This document shows positions 46,076 to 58,129 of a stretch of DNA of 64,000 nucleotides, in pieces. This DNA is from Anaeramoeba flamelloides (lineage: Eukaryota; Metamonada; Anaeramoebidae): positions 6,529,501 to 6,593,500 of the forward strand of contig JANTQA010000063.1 of assembly GCA_027625915.1 (NCBI GenBank), in the 5' to 3' direction. A model generated the notes under the pieces. The model was not told the DNA's origin, did no database searches, and saw only the letters and a list, made by a program, of their open reading frames with translations. How positions within the stretch are numbered: position 1 is the stretch's first letter; every line of letters starts with the position of its first letter. The position numbers and the translations under genes are program-made.

Positions 46076-46737
46076 TATCATCAGTTATTTTTTTTTCTGT
46101 ATTTGAGTTTTTTTAGATTGACAGGAGTGCTTTCAAAACTATTAGTTATTATCTATTCAAATAAATATCATAAAGTTAAATTTAACTAAAATCCATTTTC
46201 ACTCCCATTTAAAAAATTTTACCCCTAAAATAGCACTTTTTTTCTCGACAAGAGACTTTTAAAAACCGTAGTACTACTAATAACAATAAATACAACAGCC
46301 TCAATATTTTTAAGTAATGTAATGTTGGTTATATTGTGAATAAACATTCTTAACAATGAATGAAATGGCAATTGAAGGAATATTTTTGTCTAACTTGGAA
46401 TTTTTCTATTTAATTTTTTTATACTGGTGATGTCTCAAATAAAACATGTGCCTTTTTTCTTCTTGTTCTGATACAATATCCAGTTAAATACTCCATATTA
46501 TACACACAGTAAACTATATTTTGAAGTAAACTTTATGATATTAAAAATAAAGTTTTAAATTATTAAAAGAATTTGTCTAAATTTTTTCGTAATTTTCAAT
46601 AATTTAAAATGCTTTGTTTTTTTTTAAAAAAATTCGAAAACAAACAAAAAGTGAATCTATTTTTTGCTATAAACTTTTCAATTTGATCCTTCATTTTTAA
46701 AATTTCCTTTTTAATGGTAGAACTTTAAGAAACCAAT
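46076..46737. other. Intergenic DNA, no gene seen
   Basis: Plain AT-rich sequence between J7 and the small membrane-protein ORFs. Nothing stands out. Confidence 0.5.
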
Positions 46738-47036
46738 ATGATATTTATCTATGGCTTATTGTTGGTTTCTTTGATCGGTTTAATGCATAGGTCTTCTAGA
46801 AAAAATAAAAATGCTTTTTATTTGGAAACATGCGTGTTAGCAAATCTGAACGGATTATTTCAGCAACAGTATTGGGTGTTTTTATCGCGATTTGGTGGTT
46901 TGTAATTCTCACAAACTTTTATAAAGTGAGATCTAAGAAAGCAAAAATAACATATTTTACCCAAATTTTATTATACAAACCTTGTATCCAAAAATCAAAA
47001 AGGAGGTTGCGAAAAAACAGCTTTTTGAGAAAATAA
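46738..47036 (+). CDS. Candidate small membrane protein (two overlapping frames)
   Basis: Two frames overlap. From 46738 the first reads MIFIYGLLLVSLIGLMHRSS, a clear membrane helix followed by a basic stretch, and closes after 55 codons. From 46830 the second reads MRVSKSERIISATVLGVFIA and IWWFVILTNFYK, a second helix, with a donor-like AAA|GTGAGA at about 46930. Splicing inside the overlap could join them into a two-helix protein, but I could not fix the junction. Sequence complexity is higher than in the surroundings. No family recognised. Confidence 0.35.
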
Positions 47037-47572
47037 AAGTACCAATCGGGATCCCAAAATAGAAGGACACCTAAATTGTTTTAATTGATTTGATTAATAA
47101 TAAAAGAATGAAAAAAATTGATTGGAGTTAATTTGTAGCTTCTTTTCATAAACCAACTTTCCAATTGTGCTTTTCTGTGATTTCTGTGATTACTTTATTA
47201 TTTTCAGTTTTCTCTTATGTTGATAATGGAAAAAAGTGAAACACTTTTTTTCCACAAGAGTTATAATATTATTACTTCTTTAAAAACTTTTATTAATGGA
47301 CTTGTTATCTCCATAATTTTCAATAATACTACTCAGGCATATTATAATACTTAAAATATGAAAAAAAAAAAAAAAATTAGAAAACCGAAAAGAAAAAACA
47401 CATAAATAAGAAGTGAATTTAAAAGTGTCTTTTTTTACAGGTTTCAGTACACATTTATTTCAAAAAAAAAACACTCCGAAGTGAACTTTTCAACACCCCC
47501 CTTTTTAATAGTTACTTTCTATCCAGTGAAATCCCCAAAAACTTAGAACAAATCTTCCTTAATTTAATTAAA

Positions 47573-47573
47573 T

Positions 47574-47604
<31 letters not shown>

Positions 47605-47624
47605 TACATATATATATATATAAC
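47573..47624 (+). repeat. (CA)n / (TA)n compound microsatellite
   Basis: About 15 CA units run into CATACATACA and then TATATATA, just upstream of the coiled-coil gene. Confidence 0.9.
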
Positions 47625-47663
47625 GATATTATTCTTATTATATTAGTTTTTGAAATCGGAGGA

Positions 47664-48638
47664 ATGACTCTTTCACAAATTTTAGTTTCAATTATAAAGG
47701 AACCAACAAAGGAAGACAACAATAAAACAAATACAAACGAAAAAAAAGGATTGTCTGGCGTTGAATACATTAATTATAAAAGCGGCAATTTGACTGATAA
47801 TTATAATACCAATCAACGAGTTAAAAAAATTAAATCTTCTCCAAGTATGGGAACGCTTTTGAACAATAAAAACATGAACGAAATTTTAAAATTAAATTCT
47901 TCATTCATTGCAAACGAAAATAATGACAATCACCAAGATAACAACGTACTTGAAACAGAAAAAAATGAAACAAACAAAAACGAAGATAACAAAGAAAACC
48001 TGGAACTACAAAACGACAACAAAAAAGAAAATGTTTACGAGAGTAAAAACGAACAAGAAAGCGATTCAAAGGTGGATGACCAAATAACAACCAACCAAAA
48101 TTCAAAGGAAACAAATTCAAGAACCATTGACGAAACGCATCTAGACATTTCGGAAGACATTGAAGAAATTATGGAAATATTCAACAAATATAAGATCAAA
48201 CAGCAAATTAGTAATAAAATACATCTTTTATTAGACAAGATCTTAGATTTACATAAAAGCTGTTTTTTTACAAAGCAAGAAGCATGCAAACAACTGTCCC
48301 TGGAGTTACTTGACGAAAGGAAAAAAAATAAAATAAAATATGTCAAATTAGAATCACAAATGGTTTCAATTTTAGAAAATTTACAATCTGAAAAAAGAAT
48401 TAAACGCGATCTCCTTTCTTTAAATCATAAATATAAAGCAAAATTATTTTCTTTACGAAAAAATATTACAAGTCTTCAAAAATTACACAAAAAAATATAT
48501 AAACAAAATATTGAACTAAAGGAAGAACAAGAACAAGAACAAGAGCAAGAACAAGAAAAAGACGAAGAAACAAATACAACTAAATCTTCAATTATTGATT
48601 TTGTTGATTCTCTTGCAAAGAAATTGTTGATTGTATAA
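47664..48638 (+). CDS. Coiled-coil hypothetical protein
   Basis: A 324-codon single open frame from ATG 47664 to TAA. The N-terminal third is polar and Asn/Lys-rich, with a serine motif KKIKSSPSMGTLL. The middle is acidic (about residues 90-165). The C-terminal half (about 165-300) is Leu/Lys/Glu-rich with heptad-like spacing (LLLDKILDLHKS, ELLDERKKNKI, LESQMVSILENLQ) and probably forms a coiled coil. An EQEQEQEQ tract near the end resembles the decayed frame at 6291-6674. A poly-A run follows the stop. No domain is recognised. Upstream exons are possible. Codon use and composition match the other genes here. Confidence 0.7.
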   Translation: MTLSQILVSIIKEPTKEDNNKTNTNEKKGLSGVEYINYKSGNLTDNYNTNQRVKKIKSSPSMGTLLNNKNMNEILKLNSSFIANENNDNHQDNNVLETEKNETNKNEDNKENLELQNDNKKENVYESKNEQESDSKVDDQITTNQNSKETNSRTIDETHLDISEDIEEIMEIFNKYKIKQQISNKIHLLLDKILDLHKSCFFTKQEACKQLSLELLDERKKNKIKYVKLESQMVSILENLQSEKRIKRDLLSLNHKYKAKLFSLRKNITSLQKLHKKIYKQNIELKEEQEQEQEQEQEKDEETNTTKSSIIDFVDSLAKKLLIV

Positions 48639-48801
48639 TTAAAAAAAAAAAAAAATTCGTTTTCAGCTTTTCCTCTATGTTTTTAAATTACCGATTTGGA
48701 AATTAATTTAGATTTACTAAATGTGAAATATTTCTTTTTAAAATAATCATAATTCTGATTTTTTTTTGATTTTTGAATTGTTTTTTTTCTTCTCACTGTT
48801 T

Positions 48802-49222
48802 TGGAAAAAAAGTGAAACAGGAAAAGAAGTGAAACACGGTTTTTAATTGGGAACATTACTGAAAATGAAAAGTAAAATCAATAAAAAGAAGAAACCAATT
48901 AACTTCAAATAATAACCCATTATATTATTTTCAATCAATCCAACAAATACAATTTAACTCCACTTTATTTATAGAAATTGTTGGTGTGGCTTTGGAGATC
49001 TCAAAAATAGTAAATTTTTTGAACATATTTTTAATAATTGATCAATCAAAGAAAAACCCATACTAAAAGATAGTATTAAAAAAACTGTTATTGTGGCGAA
49101 TACTTCATTTAGTCTTTATTTATTTATTTATTCTTTTTTTCATTGATCTTACTTTGAATTTTCATTAATGTTCCCAATTAAAAACCGTTTTTCACTTTTT
49201 TTCCAGTTTCATTTTTTTTCCA
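48802..49222 (+). mobile_element. Element family D, copy D1 (421 bp)
   Basis: Long inverted ends: TGGAAAAAAAGTGAAACAGG at the left and its complement at the right, continuing through GTTTTTAATTGGGAACAT over about 65-70 bp. No ORF. Target duplication not evident. A fused pair of short ends (GGAAAAAAGTGAAAC / TTTTTTTCC) at about 47228-47254 may be a remnant of the same family. Confidence 0.82.
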
Positions 49223-49336
49223 CAACGGTCATATTCAATTTGTATTTATATTTTAATTTTTTTTTTTAGTTTTATAATTTTTTTTTAACTTGCTATTATA
49301 AAAAAGAAAGTTATGTATTTATATATTTGGCGAAAA

Positions 49337-49858
49337 TTATTAATTTTCAAATTTGGAAAAAGGTCAAAGAATAAAATACTCAATTTTATTAAAATCTATT
49401 TGTTGTAGTCATTTTAAAACACCCTTTACGGGTAGGTTAATGCGTTTCCAGGTAGGTTAGAGTATGTTAGGTAGGTTTGGATGGTTTGAATGGTATGTTC
49501 GGATATTTTAGATAAGATTTTGAAAAAAAAAATAATAATTAATTGAGGTTTTAGATTTGTGTAATTTGTTTTAAGGGGCAATGAATTCATCCACTAAACT
49601 TTTGTGGTTAAAATTAGATTTTGAACAAATTTATTACAAACTGTGGGTATTGATGATTTCAAAATTTGGAATTTTTTACAATTTATGTATTAAAATACAA
49701 TTAATCATAAAATAATCTTTATGATTTTTACTCCCACAATTCTTAAAAACGATTAAAAACTTTCGTACTCAGCGAAAATAATCAAGAAACTCTTTAAAAA
49801 TATAAATAAATTCATTTTGATCTATTTCGATATCTGTAAAAATTTGAAATTTAATAAT
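49337..49858 (+). mobile_element. Repeat family F, copy F1 (~522 bp)
   Basis: Ends ATTATTAATTTTCAAATTTG and the complement of ATTATTAAATTTCAAATTT, about 19 bp. The interior has ACGGGTAGGTTAA, GATTTTGAACAAATTT and TTTTTACTCCCACAATT. The same order recurs in F2 (60163-60680). Confidence 0.75.
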
Positions 49859-51589
49859 ATCCCCCCTTTCCGCTTTTATTACTTTAATTTAACTCAAAAA
49901 TTGTTTTAAACAATTCTATTTACCTAAAAGAAATTAAAAAAATGTCAATTTATATTGTGACTTCATCAAAGAATGAAAAACATTTTAAATATAAACCAAA
50001 GCATTTAAAAATAATTTTTTTTTTTACACTTTTAACTTGAAGAATAATTTTGTGATATATATATATATATATATATAAATTAATATATTGAATATTTTGG
50101 ATATTTTGAACAAGTTAGACTCATTGAGTTGCAAATAACTAGATCATATTATTAAATAATTGTTATTTTTATGATGATAATTGTTTATAATCTTATACTA
50201 TCTAAATATAATTCTTATTTTCTAACACAATATTTTGATCATTATCCAGTTTTATCTAATGAAGAGGAACTTTCAGAAGTTTTCAAGACAATACAAACAC
50301 GTTAAATACTTTTCAAAAAGAAATTGTTTATAATTTATAATTTTTTTAAATCAAAATATTTTGATTTTTTATTTTTTATCCTTTTGCATTGCTGAAATAT
50401 CTTAATTTTTTGGAAGAAAAACTAGAAATAAAATTTTCAAGTATTTATTTGCTAATCCTGAGACATTGGAACATATTAATTAGAGTAACTTCAAAATTAA
50501 AAAAAAAAGTAAAAAATACAAAGGAAAAAAAGAAAAAAATGACCAAATGTTTCAAGCATATCAGATAAAAAAGAAAAAAAGAAATAAAAAAATAAACATA
50601 AATGAAAATTCAAGAATTAATTATCAAAAATATCATAATGTGTTTTTTTGATGCTCTTTATTATGAGATAACATTGTTATTTTTTTTTAATTTTTTACCA
50701 AAATGTTCATAATAAGTTCTTTATATTTATTTTCTTTCTTTTTTCTTATTAATATTTTTTCTAATATTCAATTTATATTTTTTTTTTTTTGCTTTTGAGC
50801 ATAAAAATAATATAGATGTATCTTTCCTATTGAAAATCTTGGAATTTTTGATTTTAAACTATACATATTTTTCTTTTTAGATATTTAAATAAAAGTATAA
50901 TAGAGTTAAATTTACAAATTTAAAATTAATAATAATAACCCAAAAAATTTTTATCTTATTTTGCAGAAGATTATATATAAAAAAAAGAATTTTTCATTTA
51001 AATTCTATAATTATTTTTAACTGGGGGTTTTTAGTTAATTATTGAAAAAATTGGGTACTCTGATGAAAAAAATTCTGCCAAATATTTCACAATTGAGAAA
51101 TAAATATTCATGAATAAATGATCAGATATTGAAAAAAAAAAAAAAATAAAATAATTCAAAAATTGAAGAAAATGTTTTTATTTTAATTTATTAACCATGC
51201 TATAAAATATTAATATATTTTTATCTCCATTATGTTCCATTTTAAATATGTTTGTAAATAATATTGTGATAATTTCAAGTTTTTAGAAAAATAATTGAAA
51301 GCCAATTTAAATATAAATTATTATTATTATTTCTTCATATTATGATTCATCAGATTTATCAAATCCTTATACTATTATTCATAATCGAAAATATATTTAT
51401 AAAAATAGACATTTTACATTAAATAATGAATATAAGAAAAAAAAGATAAGTTTTATAATAACTATTAAGAAATATTCTTATAAGTGAAAAATTAAAAATT
51501 AAATTTAAAAAGAAGTATGATTTTCGATCCAAAATAGATCAATTTGAAAAAAAAAATAAAAAAGTGAAAACTATTGAGATATTTATTAG

Positions 51590-52300
51590 ATAATTTGAGT
51601 ATTTCTCTTCCAATTCACAACAAAGTTTAAAAAATCGTGATTATTTTTATCAAATAATAATATTAGAGAAAATCGCGACAATCAATATTATCTTATTAGA
51701 TAGATACCCCTTATTTTATAAAATCAAAATTTTTTTCAAAATATTGCAATTAAAAAGTAATCGCGATAAAATAGTTGATGGGTTTTTGGGCTCATTGAGA
51801 AATATTTAAACAAAAAAAATTTTTTTTGATCAAAAAACAGATTCTTAAAAAAGTTATTCTTTGAAAAAACAACAAAAAAGATACTTGATTCAATCAAGGA
51901 TCAGATCAATAGTTTTTTTTCATTGTATTTTATTTTGATTAAGTTGACAAATATATCATTCCTAAACATCAATCATAAGTAATAAATAAAAATAAAATAT
52001 TATTTCCCAATCCTTTGTAGAATAAAAATTCTTATTTAATTGTGTTGAATAAAGAAGCTTCAATAACTACCCACCATTGGTGTTTTATTTATGCAATTTT
52101 CTTTGGTTAAAACACCCTCTTTACTTTCTTCAAGTACAAATGAGATGAAAAACTGTTAAATATTCTTCATTAAACTTGGTATATTATCACTAATTTTAAA
52201 AATGGATTAGATAGATGTTCTTCTTTTTTATCTTCTTCTCTCCTTTTCTTTTCATATCTTTGCATTGTACAGAAAATAGAACTAAAGTTGAGAGACTTTT
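51590..52300 (+). repeat. Dispersed repeat K, copy K1 (~700 bp)
   Basis: Degenerate direct repeat of about 58130-58860. Shared landmarks in order are a block rich in ATCGTGAT/ATCGCGA motifs, ACTTGATTCAATCAAGGATCA, TTGAATAAAGAAGCTTC and TACAGAAAATAGAACTAAAG. No coding capacity. Confidence 0.55.
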
Positions 52301-52423
52301 TTAATACAATCACTATTAAAATATGAAAATTACTGTTTATTCATTTCATTATTGAACTTGTGATGGAAATATCACTAATTTAAATATGGCATCAATTATA
52401 TATTCATTACCTTATTAAATGAA

Positions 52424-52996
52424 AACTCTTTTTCATTCGATAGAGACCAGTTTTATTGAAGATGTAGAACATATTCTAAGAATTTAATTCATTATTCTTC
52501 TCAAACTAAAATTTCAATTTTTAGATCAAAATCATTTTTTCTAGTTTTTGTAAATTTTTTTTATGTATTTTGCTTTTTGCTTTTTTTTTTCTGCTTTTTT
52601 TTTTCTGCTTTTTTGTTCTTCTTTTTTTTTTAAAAATTAAATTTGAAAAAAAAAATGTTTGAAACTCTAAATTAACATTAAGAAAAGTGATGTATTTGTA
52701 TGTTCTTTTAAAATTCATACATTTACAAGTAAAAAATCTTATTGTCAACAATTTTAATTTCCTCAAGAAATTGAGAATTTTGCACGAGAAGTTCAAATGA
52801 AATAACCCAAAAATTTTTTAACATTTTTTTTTTGAAATTTATGTTTTATTCAGGCTTTTCTTTTATGATTATCGACTCTAATAAGAAGTTTATTATTTAT
52901 CGTATTTCTAAACAATCTAAGTTTGGTTGATTCTTAAAAATAAAGTGAAATTTTCATTTTTGGCTGGGCCTCTTATAAGTGAAATGGAATTTAGTT
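52424..52996 (-). mobile_element. Element family G, copy G2 (573 bp)
   Basis: Reverse-complement partner of G1, about 7 kb away. The same termini (AACTCTTTTTCATTCGATAG; complement of AACTAAATTCCATTTCACTT) and the same CACGAGAAG...GAGAATTTTGC interior are present. The flanking TA is no longer intact on either side, so this copy is probably older than G1. Confidence 0.78.
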
Positions 52997-53893
52997 CAAA
53001 GATAAAGTAGTTAAGTTATTGTATTTTTTTTTTTTTTGAAAAATCAAATAATAATTATTCATTTTTACATTTTCTTTTAGAGATTTTTATTTTTTTTTCA
53101 TTTTTTAAATAAGAAATTTTATTATAACAATAATAAAACAAAACTTAATCCATTGATTTATTAATAATAACTGCCAAATAAGATTGATAATTTTATGATA
53201 AATAACATAAATAAAAAAAGACAATAATGAGAAATTTTCATTTTTTTCCTCATAAAAGTTCAATAAATATCAAATCAAGAGAAAATGGAAATTCGTTTTT
53301 TTAGGTCAAAATTAAATATTTAATAATAAAAATTATCTAAAACTTCAATTTAAAAAAAAAGGAAAATACTTTGAAAAAAACAAAAAAAAAAAAAGTAAAA
53401 CCATTTCATTTATAATGTATTTGAATTAATCAATAAAAAACTTTTTTATAAAAGAAAGCCATCAACTCTAATTTAAATAATAAAAAATAAAATAACTTCT
53501 AAATATTATTTAAAGATAATAAAATAATAATCATAACCAAGAAAATAATAATTTTTTTTGTTAAAGTAAAAATTTGAAAAAAATTTTTGTGAAATTTGAA
53601 TTTTTCAATACAAATAAATCCAGATATTTGAAAATTATTTTTGATATATGGTCTCTTATCCAATAATATTGTTTATTTTAGGTCTAGATTTTAAAAAGCC
53701 AAAGATTTAAAAATAGTTCAAATTAAAAAAAAAAAATATTAATCCGACTCGAACTATTGGCCAATCGTTAACATTTAAAAGAGTATTTGTTGAAAAAACT
53801 GAAAAATTTTATAATAAACAAAAATAGTATTTTTTTTTTCAATTTATATTTTTTTTTCAAATTTAATAAATATTTTTTTAATTTTTTAAATTA

Positions 53894-54422
53894 AACACCA
53901 TTCCAAAAATTTGGACACACATAAAATCAAAAATAAGCAAAATAAAACCAAATTTATTGTATTTTTCCAAATCTAATATAAAACAACATTTAAGTAACCC
54001 AGTATTAATGTTTTAATAAGTAATCATTTTAATCCAAATAAAAGAAAAAAATATAAAACTAAAAAATAAAAATTAGTGTGTCCAAAATTATGAAACGAGA
54101 GGAACAAAAATTATATTGGTAAATTTGTTGAAATTTCCCCAACAATTGTTGATCGATCAAATGTTAAGATACCATCTACCAATTGTATGTTATATCCCAA
54201 TTTAACAAACTCAACACTAACCTTCTATCAACCATTGAAAAAAAAAATCCAGATCTAAGGAAACAGATTACGTAACTTGCAAAAAAGGAAATGAAAACAA
54301 AACAAAAAAGACAAAAAATGAAATTGTTTGTAAAATCAAAATTCTTTCCAAATTGAATTTAAAGTGCAGTAATGATGTTCTTTCAACTGTTTAAATTATG
54401 TCCAAATTTTTGGAATCTAGTT
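53894..54422 (-). mobile_element. MITE family E, copy E5 (529 bp)
   Basis: Flanked by TA on both sides, with ends AACACCATTCCAAAAATTTG and the complement of AACTAGATTCCAAAAATTTG. Reverse orientation relative to E2, which it matches closely (GTTGATCGATCAAATG, CGTAACTTGCAAAAAAGGAA). A (TA)n run follows. Confidence 0.85.
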
Positions 54423-54430
54423 TATTTATA

Positions 54431-54461
<31 letters not shown>

Positions 54462-55208
54462 TGCTATTGGATGATAATCAATAAAAAAAATTTTTTCTTT
54501 GGGATGACAAAATATCATTTGCAGAAAATAACCTATTGTTAGAGTACTTTAGGTTATGTTTTGGTGCAAAAAACCAAAAAAAAATATCAGTAAAGAATAA
54601 TGTGTTTTAATCATTGAAAAATGCCAGTTTTTGATGTTTCGACAAATTTTTCAAAAAAACAATGATATTTTTTTTTTAATACAAAATTTCCATTGAAAAA
54701 TAATAAAATCACCAAAACGAAGAAAAATATTTCAAATGTTTAAACATATTTTTCATACTTTATTTTATACTGTGTAGGTAACTATACACTTTTTAATTCT
54801 AAACTTATCTTTCAAAGATGATTTTTTTTATTTAATTTTACACCTCGAATATTTTCAAAACAATTCAAATTACAAATTTTATTTCAAAAATCATTATTAT
54901 ATTTGTTTTTATAAGGGATATATAAGATCCAATATATCTATTCTAATAAAAATAAAGATTGAATTAAAACTAAATAATGCAAGTTAACTTTTCAAAAAAA
55001 CCAAATTAATTAATTTACTCTCTAGAATTATTTTTACTGTTAAATAAAAATGTAAAATTACATAAATTAATTAATGTATCTTATCTATTAGTCTGATCAT
55101 TAAATTTATTTATTTTTTATTTTATTTTATCATCACCACTATTAATGATTATTAGTAATGATTTTAAAGAATAATAGAATAATAATAAAAAAAAAAAATG
55201 ATTGTTAC

Positions 55209-56263
55209 CTCTTCTTCCTCATTTTCGTCTAATTTACTCCTTGTAATAGTCTTTGCCTTTGCAACTATTTTTTTAAAATTCTTAGTCTTATTCTTCTTCT
55301 TCACTATATATTTTATCATGTTTGAAAAATTATATTATTTTCAAGTAAATATTGGTTAATTAAAATAAAAGTAAGAAAAATCAGAGATAAATACCATTTT
55401 TACTAATAAGTAGTATGATTTGAGCATTAAAATAAAGAATTTCATTTTTAACGTTCTCTTTATTCTTTTGCCACCATATTTTTAAAGAAGGTTTAAAATT
55501 CAAAGCTTTTTCTAGTTTATGTTTTTTTCTTATAATAATTTCTTGATAAAATTCATAATAAAATTTTCTAAAATGATAAGAATGATTTTTTTCAAAATAA
55601 TATTCCTAAAGAAAGATATAGAGAAAAGAAGAATATTAATATAAAATAATTCGCAAAGAAATGAAAAAAAATTCCAAATAAAAAATGTTAATAAATTTTA
55701 TAAAAATTTAGTTTTTTTTAAAAAAATATACATATAATATGAAAACTTACTGTTAAAAAATTGTAAAAAAATTTATCATCTGTTTCTTTTGGTAAATTTA
55801 TGAATAAATTTAATTGGCAAAATACTTTTATTTGATAAAATTCAATTTGATTTATACCAGATTTTTTTTGTAAATCTCCAACATTATTTCTAAATATTTT
55901 TGTATTTTTTTTTATCTTATTGAAGCATTTATTAGCTCTGTTTATGTCAAAAAAATCATTTTTATTCTTGATAAATATATCTAAATATTGAGAAATACAC
56001 TCAAATACCATTTTGGTTAATTGTTCATTCTCCCATCCTTCTCCCCTATTTTTTTCATTTACTTTAATTAATTTTCCAATAAATTCCCATATATTCTTTA
56101 AAAATAATTCCTTTAAATCTTTTTCAACATCATTTAATTTTTCTATAATTTTTAAAAGTAATAAATGTGATTTTTTCCTCTTTTTGTAATCAATTCTACC
56201 CATTTGTTTTATTAATTGTTTTTGTATTACTGGATCTAAAAAACACTTTGAAAAAATATTCAT
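55209..56263 (-). CDS. Split gene of unknown function, three exons on the minus strand
   Basis: Exons are 56263-55751, 55605-55395 and 55303-55209 (phases 0 and 1), separated by introns of 145 and 91 bp with GTAAGT/CTTTAG and GTATTT/TATATAG borders. Exon 1 reads KSHLLLLKIIEKLNDVEKDL, WENEQLTKMVFECISQYLDI and FYQIKVFCQLNLFINLP. Exon 2 reads YHFRKFYYEFYQEIIIRKKH and LKIWWQKNKENV. Exon 3 is basic then acidic (KSKLDENEEEE-like) and ends at a donor, GAG|GTAACA, so more exons may follow. The amphipathic helices suggest a helical-repeat protein, perhaps nuclear or nucleolar, but I do not recognise it. ATG 56263 may be the start. Alternatively exon 1 begins at TTTTTTCAAAG|TGT and joins the exon at 61055-61213. 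Confidence 0.6.
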
Positions 56264-56875
56264 ATATTGATTAAATTAAGAATATAATAATAGAATTAAA
56301 TAAGAAATAATAATAATAATAAAAAGGATCCTTAATTCTAAGGAAGAAATTTTTAAAAAATAATTGGTTTTCTCTTGTATGCTCTATCTTTTTATTTTGG
56401 CAACAACACTCTTTCCAAAAAAGAGGGTAAACATTTATTATAAAAAATTCTGAATAAACATAATTCAGATGAAATTGTTTAAATATCTAAAATTATTATT
56501 TGTGTTTTATTAAGAATTGATAATAATTCAATGTATTTTTATAAAGGAAATTAATAAATCAAATCTTGAAAAGTCTTCTGGTCTCATTTTTATTTGATAT
56601 TTTTTCAGTATGAAAATTGGTTTTTATTTTTTTCTTTTTCATTATAGTTTTTTTCCATGGAGGTTTAATCTCGATTAAAATTTATAATCGAAGGGAAAAA
56701 TTAGATCTTCATTATATTTTTTTAAAAAATCGTTTGCATACTTTATATATGGTACTTTTTTTTTTTTCATTGAATTTACTTGTAACTTTTTTTGTATGAA
56801 ATATTAGGAATTGTTTATTTCATTTTTTGGAAATATTTTGATGAAGATAATTTGAAATCTTATAATAGACACATA

Positions 56876-57071
56876 CAGTCAGTTCCACTTTTAAGGTACA
56901 AACTTTCAACGAAATTTAAGGCACAATATAAATCTCAAATTAAGGCACAAAATTCAGTTTCTAGTAAAATAAATTGTAAAAAAAAAAAATACAAATTTTG
57001 TGCCTTAATTTAAGATTTCTTTGTGCCTTAAATTCCGTTGAAAGTTTGTGCCTTAAAAGTGGAACTGACTG
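56876..57071. mobile_element. MITE family A, copy A2 (196 bp)
   Basis: TA|CAGTCAGTTCCACTTTTAAG at the left, and CTTAAAAGTGGAACTGACTG|TA at the right, perfect inverted ends over at least 20 bp. The repeated AAGGCACAA motif occurs in both arms. No ORF. Confidence 0.92.
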
Positions 57072-57205
57072 TATCTATGCATTATTAATATCTCTTTTAA
57101 TTGTATATTACCAATTTCATTGGATATGACTGCTTAAAGAGAATATTTTTGGAATGCAAAAAAAAAAAAAAAAACAAATATACCACTTTATTTGGACTTT
57201 CAAAA

Positions 57206-57575
57206 CGAAAATTATAAATTTTTGACACAGTTGAAACAATAAAAAGATGAAAAATAATACAATTTCATCCAATAGGGAAATAATTTTCATTTTTTCTAAA
57301 ATATGTAAATTCATTTTTCAAATGTTTTGTTTTTTTTCTTTTAGTGAGTTTTCCAATTACACTATAGTTAGCATTCAATCAAAAAATATTTTTTTTAGTG
57401 ATTTATATTTTGGTAAAATTGAGTTCTGTTTAAATAGATAAACACAAATAAAATTAGCGTGGTATCTAACTATTTGATCGATCAATAATTATTGATGAAA
57501 TTTCGACAAATGTACCAAAATATTTTTTTGTTGTTTGTTTTTGCTGACATCAAAATTATACAAAACTACATTGGG
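57206..57575 (+). mobile_element. MITE family E, copy E6 (3'-truncated)
   Basis: It matches the first two thirds of E1/E2 (GACACAGTTGAAACAAT, TTTGATCGATCAATAAT) and then loses similarity near 57575. The right terminal repeat is missing. Confidence 0.65.
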
Positions 57576-58129
57576 ATTTAAAATCTTTAATTGGCCGTGA
57601 TGAGACACTCTAATGGTCTAGAAACTCCTATAATTAGAAGACACAAATTTACTCACGTCAAAATACCTCTCTTTAACAGATTATTCATTGTTTTCTTTTA
57701 ATATTTACAAAATCAGAATAAATCCCATCACCCTATTATTTTTGAAACATCATTTTTTCATTTGGATTAACATTAAAATTAATTTTTCTTTTGACAGTAT
57801 TGTTAAGCTTAAATAATTGTTAACATTCCAATTAGTTTTGTAATACATATTTAGTATTTACCAAATAATTCATTTAATAAAAAATTTTTTATTTAAAATT
57901 AATTTTAACTTTAAATTTTTGAATTCAGGTTTAGATCCAAATTTTATATATACTAGTGTTGATATAAACATAAATTCAATTCATATTATTTTACTTTCAA
58001 CATAACCTCAATTTTTTTGTTGGATATTTTATATGATTTAAATTTAATAGATAGAATAATTGGAAATATAATCTTTCTTTTTGTTTCTTTCTTTTTTTTT
58101 CTTTTTATCTTTTTAAATCAAAGTTATCA

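Larger units (their letters stand above)
48639..55208. other. Long repeat-rich intergenic or intronic region
   Basis: No gene supported. In order it holds D1 (48802-49222), F1 (49337-49858), a (TA)n run (50056-50077), K1 (about 51590-52300), G2 (52424-52996), H3 (about 53570-53700), E5 (53894-54422) and another (TA)n run (54434-54461). Later exons of the minus-strand gene at 55209-56263 could lie here, but none was recognised. Confidence 0.55.

Noticed and set aside
45223-52796. Two homologous ~90-codon ORFs (45223 + and 52521 -) as a conserved gene pair
   Set aside because: Both lie inside the G elements. The similarity follows the DNA repeat, and the ends of the frames are homopolymer.
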